Assembly: GCA_022600255.1 (NCBI GenBank)
Contig: JAHZKU010000152.1
Location: 1-26,961 of the forward strand
DNA: 26,961 bases
Direction: 5' to 3'
Origin: Actinomycetes bacterium
GTDB lineage: Bacteria; Actinomycetota; Actinomycetes; S36-B12; GCA-2699445
Below, one piece after another: positions 23,427-26,961 of this stretch; position 1 is the stretch's first letter, and each line of letters starts with the position of its first letter. The notes beneath the pieces were generated by a model that was given only the letters and a program-made list of their open reading frames with translations, searched no databases and had not been told where the DNA came from. The translations under genes were made by a program, and so were the position numbers.

Positions 23427-23432
23427 ATTCTA
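23427..23432 (-). promoter_or_regulatory. Possible -10 element for acnA
   Basis: TAGAAT on the minus strand lies about 110 bases upstream of acnA, within the 136-base gap behind the methyltransferase stop. The same hexamer precedes dxs. No -35 box is evident. Confidence 0.3.
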
Positions 23433-23452
23433 TCTGACGCGATTGGTGGGTC

Positions 23453-24676
23453 TCAGCGGCAGAATCTGGCCAGTGACTCAAAGTGATGGGTCATGGGGAA
23501 GAGATCCAGTGCGCGCACCTCTAGCAGCCGCCATCCGTTGGCCAGTAGCCACTGGGTATCCCGACCTAGCGCCGCCGGATCGCAGGCCACGTAGACGATC
23601 TGGGTTGCCGTGGACTCCGTCAAGCGATGCAGGACGACCGCGCCGGCGCCTTTCCGCGGTGGATCAAGCACGACCGAATCGACCCGCAGTTGATCAGCGG
23701 TCAGGCCGGCCAGCCATTGCCGCACGTTTGCCTTGACCGCAGTCACCTGCGGCCAAGGCGCCAAGTTCGCTCGGGCCGCTGCGACCGCCCCTCGATCGGA
23801 CTCAACAGCAACAATCTCGCGGACGTCCGGTTCCGCAGCTACCGCGATAGCACCGGCAAAAAGCCCAACACCAGCGTATAGATCCCAGACCCGGGCTGCG
23901 TCCCCGACCCAATCCACGACAATGCGCGCGAGGGCATCGGCGGCACCAGGGTGAACCTGCCAAAATCCGGTGGTCGGAACGGCGAACTTCAAACCTGCTG
24001 CTGTCTGGCTCACCTGGCTGGGCGGTTCGCCGCACGGCACCACAACTGGGTCACCGTGACTGGGGTCGACCACCACGACCCGGTCCTGATCCCACCTGAC
24101 GGCCGTGACCCTCGTTCCGTCACAAGTCGCGTCCTGGACTCGCTGCGAAGCAATCTCACACACGTCGATTGGGACCACCACTTGCTCGTGGAACTTGCGC
24201 AGGCCAGCTCGACCCGCGTTGTCGATGCTGTATTGCATGCGCGTGCGCCAGTTTCGGCCGGTTTCGGTGCTGGTCACCGGCTCTACCTGGCCCGACCAAG
24301 TCCAGTCGGCAAATCGTTGCAGTTGTTCGGACAACACCATTGTCTTCAACTTGCGCTGTGTGGGCAGATCGACATGTTGCCAGTCGCAGCCACCACAACC
24401 ATCGGGCCCGGAGTACTGGCAACTGGCCGGGACTCGGCCAGACGCCGCACGAAGGACAGCGATCGCATCAGCGTTGGCAAATCGATTCTTCCGTCCCAGG
24501 CTTGTGATGCGCAAACGCACCCGCTCCCCCGGTAACGTGTGCCGGACAAAAATCACCTGGTTGTTGTGCCGAGCCACACAATGGCCACCGTGAGCGACCC
24601 GGCCCACCTCGACCTCGAGTTCGTCACCAACACGCAAAGGGGCTGGCTCGGCACCCGCCGGGTCAGGGTTCGTCAA
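23453..24676 (-). other. Methyltransferase half of the fused frame, with possible internal start
   Basis: If translated alone from TTG 24676 this gives 407 residues, the usual length for actinobacterial TRAM-methyltransferases. Visible are the TRAM domain (VGDELEVEVGRVAHGGHCVA), iron-sulfur cysteines (SCQYSGPDGCGGCDWQ and a later VCEIAS), the S-adenosylmethionine loop DLYAGVGLF, LDPPRKGAG, the catalytic cysteine in VACDPAALGRD, and FPMTHHFESLARF with the general-base glutamate. It would methylate uridine C5 in rRNA or tRNA; which site cannot be told. A GGGCGAG stretch before the TTG could be a weak ribosome-binding site. In the next frame a TGA overlaps this TTG as TTGA. Confidence 0.6.
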
Positions 24677-26680
24677 GGTGCTCGCCCTTCTTCGTCTGGC
24701 TGGGCTGTGTGTCGCCGCGCCGCAGCGCGCCCGGAGCGGGGAGTTCGGGGCCTCAGCGCGATCCTGCGAGGACTCCAGTTGCCACGGGACCGTGACCACC
24801 ACAACGTTGCGCGAGAACATCAGTCGAGTCCGCAGCCGCAGGGCGCTCTGATTGTGCAGAATCTGTTCCCACCAATGCCCCACGACATATTGCGGGATAT
24901 ATACCGCAACAAGATCTCGGGGACTCTCCCTGCGCAACAGACGCACGTAATCAACGATCGGTCTAGTCACCTCACGGTAGGGCGAATCCAGGGTACGAAG
25001 CGCCACAGGGAGGTCGCGCCGGTCCCATTCTTGCTGGAGTTTGGCAGACTCCTCTGGATCCACATTCACGGTCACCGCTTCCAGCACGGCCGGTCGACTG
25101 GCCCGCGCGTAGGCCAAGGCCCGCAGCGTGGGTTTGTGAATCTTGGACACCAGCACGAGTGCGACGACCCGTGAGGGCAAGGTCACCGCATCATCGGTGG
25201 CCTCGGGTGAGAGCTCAATCTTCACTTGGTCGTAGTGGTGTTTGATCGCCTGCATCAACAGGTAAAGCAGTGGCACCGCCAGCACCACAATCCAAGCGCC
25301 TCGGCTGAACTTGCTGATGAGGACGATCAGGAAAACCAATCCGGTTAGTCCCGCGCCGACCCGATTGATCAACTGGGAACGTCTCATCGAGGTGCGCTCT
25401 CGACTGTCCTTGCTGCGTCGGATTCGCTGCGCCCAATGCCGCACCATCCCCCACTGCGTCAGCGTGAAGGAGAAAAAGACGCCGATAATGTACAGCTGGA
25501 TCAGCGCAGTGACGTCAGCGCCAAAGACCACCACAAGAACGCCAGCAAGCAGCGCTAGGACGAAGATTCCGTTGCTGAACGCCAGCCGGTCTCCGCGGGT
25601 GTGCAGCTGCCGCGGCAAGTAGCCGTCCCTAGCCAACACGGACCCCAGCACCGGAAAAGCGCTGAAAGCGGTATTCGCAGCCACCATCAAGATGGCCGCC
25701 GTCGCAATCGAGATCAGGGCCACCATTAGACCAGAGCCGGAGAAGACGGCTTCGGCGATTTGCACCACCACAGTCTGCTGCGACTGGCCAGCTGGCAGAC
25801 CGATGAGGTCCGAATCGGACTCCGCTACCTTCACTTGAGTGATCAGCGCTAACCAAGTGACGGCCAGGAACATCGACATCGAAATGACCGCCAGCAAGGA
25901 CAAGGTGGTGGCGGCGTTGCGACTCTTGGGCTTACGGAAAGCAGGCACTCCGTTAGAGATGGCCTCAACGCCAGTGAGTGCGGTTGTGCCAGAAGAAAAC
26001 GCGCGCGCGAGCAGGAAGATCAGGGCGAAGCCGACAAACTCGCTCTGCTCGACGATTTGGAAGTCAGCGCTGGGGGCACGCATATCCGAACCGCCCACAA
26101 GTTGCACGATCGCCGAGAAAAACATGATGGCCACACTGACGATGAACAGGTAGGCGGGGATCGCGAAGAAGACCCCGGTTTCCCGGATACCGCGCATGTT
26201 CAGCAGTGCGACGATGCCGATCACCACCAAGGCGGCCCCGACCCGGTAGTCGGCAAAGAACGGCCAGATCGAGGCGAGGTTGTCAATCGCGGCGGAGATA
26301 GAAACGGCCACAGTAAGCACGTAGTCCACAAACAGCGCACTCGCTACGACAACGCCGGCTTTAGGGCCTAGGTTCTCCGAAACCACCTCATAGTCCCCAC
26401 CCCCATTTGGGTAAGCGCGCACGTTCTGTCGGTAGGAGGAGACCACCACAACGAAGACCAGCACCACCCCCAACGCCAGGAAGGGCCCCAGGGTGAACAG
26501 GGTGGCACCACCCAGCGCCAGCACGACCAGCATTTCCTGGGTCGCATAAGCGTTGGAGGACAACGCATCGGAGGCGAAGACGGGCAAGGCAATGCGTTTG
26601 GGCAGCAGCGTCTCGTCGAGTCGGTCACTGCGCATTGCGCGACCAAGCATTAACCGCTTGGTGAACTCTGAAATGGCCAC
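23453..26680 (-). CDS. APC-family (KimA/YdaO-like) permease fused in frame to TrmA/RlmD-type RNA methyltransferase
   Basis: One uninterrupted frame of 1075 codons. Residues 1-635 are an APC-superfamily permease: FASDALSSNAYATQEML near 35-51 is typical of KimA/YdaO-like potassium symporters, about twelve helices follow to about residue 480, then a cytoplasmic domain ending in VTVPWQL, where stand-alone homologues usually stop. A 33-residue Arg/Ala/Ser-rich linker leads to a TRAM domain and a 5-methyluridine RNA methyltransferase. GTG at 26680 is the start; TACCAT lies eight bases upstream. Divergent TrkA supports potassium transport. Whether the product is truly one protein is uncertain: internal initiation at TTG 24676 or a sequence frameshift would give two. 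I am sure of both halves, less of the fusion. Confidence 0.85.
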   Translation of the reverse strand: MAISEFTKRLMLGRAMRSDRLDETLLPKRIALPVFASDALSSNAYATQEMLVVLALGGATLFTLGPFLALGVVLVFVVVVSSYRQNVRAYPNGGGDYEVVSENLGPKAGVVVASALFVDYVLTVAVSISAAIDNLASIWPFFADYRVGAALVVIGIVALLNMRGIRETGVFFAIPAYLFIVSVAIMFFSAIVQLVGGSDMRAPSADFQIVEQSEFVGFALIFLLARAFSSGTTALTGVEAISNGVPAFRKPKSRNAATTLSLLAVISMSMFLAVTWLALITQVKVAESDSDLIGLPAGQSQQTVVVQIAEAVFSGSGLMVALISIATAAILMVAANTAFSAFPVLGSVLARDGYLPRQLHTRGDRLAFSNGIFVLALLAGVLVVVFGADVTALIQLYIIGVFFSFTLTQWGMVRHWAQRIRRSKDSRERTSMRRSQLINRVGAGLTGLVFLIVLISKFSRGAWIVVLAVPLLYLLMQAIKHHYDQVKIELSPEATDDAVTLPSRVVALVLVSKIHKPTLRALAYARASRPAVLEAVTVNVDPEESAKLQQEWDRRDLPVALRTLDSPYREVTRPIVDYVRLLRRESPRDLVAVYIPQYVVGHWWEQILHNQSALRLRTRLMFSRNVVVVTVPWQLESSQDRAEAPNSPLRARCGAATHSPARRRRASTLTNPDPAGAEPAPLRVGDELEVEVGRVAHGGHCVARHNNQVIFVRHTLPGERVRLRITSLGRKNRFANADAIAVLRAASGRVPASCQYSGPDGCGGCDWQHVDLPTQRKLKTMVLSEQLQRFADWTWSGQVEPVTSTETGRNWRTRMQYSIDNAGRAGLRKFHEQVVVPIDVCEIASQRVQDATCDGTRVTAVRWDQDRVVVVDPSHGDPVVVPCGEPPSQVSQTAAGLKFAVPTTGFWQVHPGAADALARIVVDWVGDAARVWDLYAGVGLFAGAIAVAAEPDVREIVAVESDRGAVAAARANLAPWPQVTAVKANVRQWLAGLTADQLRVDSVVLDPPRKGAGAVVLHRLTESTATQIVYVACDPAALGRDTQWLLANGWRLLEVRALDLFPMTHHFESLARFCR

Positions 26681-26688
26681 GATAAGTC

Positions 26689-26694
26689 ATGGTA
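26689..26694 (-). promoter_or_regulatory. Putative -10 element for the permease frame
   Basis: TACCAT on the minus strand lies eight bases before the GTG at 26680, with no Shine-Dalgarno site. The slightly longer spacing makes a leaderless start less certain than at the other genes. Confidence 0.35.
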
Positions 26695-26774
26695 GAACTG
26701 CTGAGCGGTGCACGTTGCCACTTCGGGCGTGTAGCGTCAGGTAGCGACGAACCTCACTTTCGCAAGGAGAGCAA

Positions 26775-26961
26775 GTGCACATCGTGATCATGGGCTGCGG
26801 ACGGGTAGGTTCCGCATTGGCAACCCAACTCGAGGACGGGGGCCATTCCGTCGCTGTTGTGGACCGGCACGCATCCTCATTTCGCAGACTGGGCCCCCAC
26901 TACTCCGGGCAAACGGTGACAGGTGTCGGTTTCGACCGGGACACGCTGAGGGAGGCTGGGA
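26775..26961 (+). CDS. trkA: TrkA-family potassium uptake regulatory protein, 5' part (runs off window)
   Basis: The first 62 codons of a TrkA-N (RCK) protein, a cytoplasmic NAD(H)- or nucleotide-binding regulator of potassium transporters. The Rossmann motif VIMGCGRVGSALA lies at residues 4-16, and the end of the second strand has VAVVDRH with the ribose-binding aspartate near residue 30. The GTG at 26775 has AAGGAG (26764-26769) five bases upstream. It diverges from the KimA/YdaO-like permease across a 94-base gap. Actinobacteria often carry two trkA genes next to such a permease; the second would lie beyond the window. The 3' part is cut off. Confidence 0.9.
   Translation, partial: MHIVIMGCGRVGSALATQLEDGGHSVAVVDRHASSFRRLGPHYSGQTVTGVGFDRDTLREAG

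Noticed and set aside
26681..26774. Cyclic-di-AMP (ydaO-type) riboswitch upstream of the permease
   Set aside because: The 94-base divergent gap is too short, the likely promoter abuts the start codon, and no riboswitch core was recognised.
1..26961. Mobile element, CRISPR array, toxin-antitoxin or defence system
   Set aside because: No transposase, integrase, regularly spaced repeats or paired small toxin genes are seen; gene order is that of a conserved core region.

Overview
The window looks like a chromosomal core segment of a moderately high-GC actinobacterium, probably an uncultivated lineage. The order hemQ, hemG, hemE, DUF3000, LuxR-type regulator, ribonuclease D, fadA, fadB, then dxs, acnA, an APC permease and TrkA is close to what I recall from Streptomyces and relatives. 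GTG and TTG starts are common. I see no insertion sequence, phage gene, CRISPR array, rRNA or complete tRNA, and no gene-free stretch longer than about 300 bases.

Layout. At the left edge is the 5' part of a LigD-type polymerase gene (minus, 1-547), divergent from msrB (645-1100). From 1161 to 6566 runs a minus-strand block, transcribed hemE, hemG, a DUF2752 protein, a DUF4190-like protein, hemQ and an EamA transporter. Together hemE, hemG and hemQ form the coproporphyrin-dependent heme route of Gram-positive bacteria. A DUF3000 gene (6628-7179) diverges from hemE and is followed by a LuxR-type regulator (7387-8001), which converges on ribonuclease D (8034-9326). Then fadA and fadB (9535-12868) form a beta-oxidation operon with a 16-bp perfect palindrome just upstream.

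The rest, from 12901 to 26680, is on the minus strand. It holds a lipoprotein of unknown function, two cyclic-di-GMP genes joined by a 4-base overlap, dxs, a small unknown gene directly behind acnA, acnA, and a 1075-codon frame encoding a KimA/YdaO-like permease followed without a stop by a TrmA/RlmD-type RNA methyltransferase. A divergent TrkA gene starts at 26775 and runs off the window.

Three things stand out. First, the permease-methyltransferase frame is either a real fusion or the trace of a lost stop or frameshift. Second, about eight genes lack a Shine-Dalgarno sequence and instead have a TAnnnT-like -10 hexamer 5-8 bases before the start codon, which suggests leaderless transcripts; the other genes have ordinary Shine-Dalgarno sites. 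Third, in the cyclic-di-GMP pair one EAL domain keeps its catalytic residues and the other has lost nearly all of them. Otherwise the content is housekeeping, and I do not see a convincing new multi-gene system.
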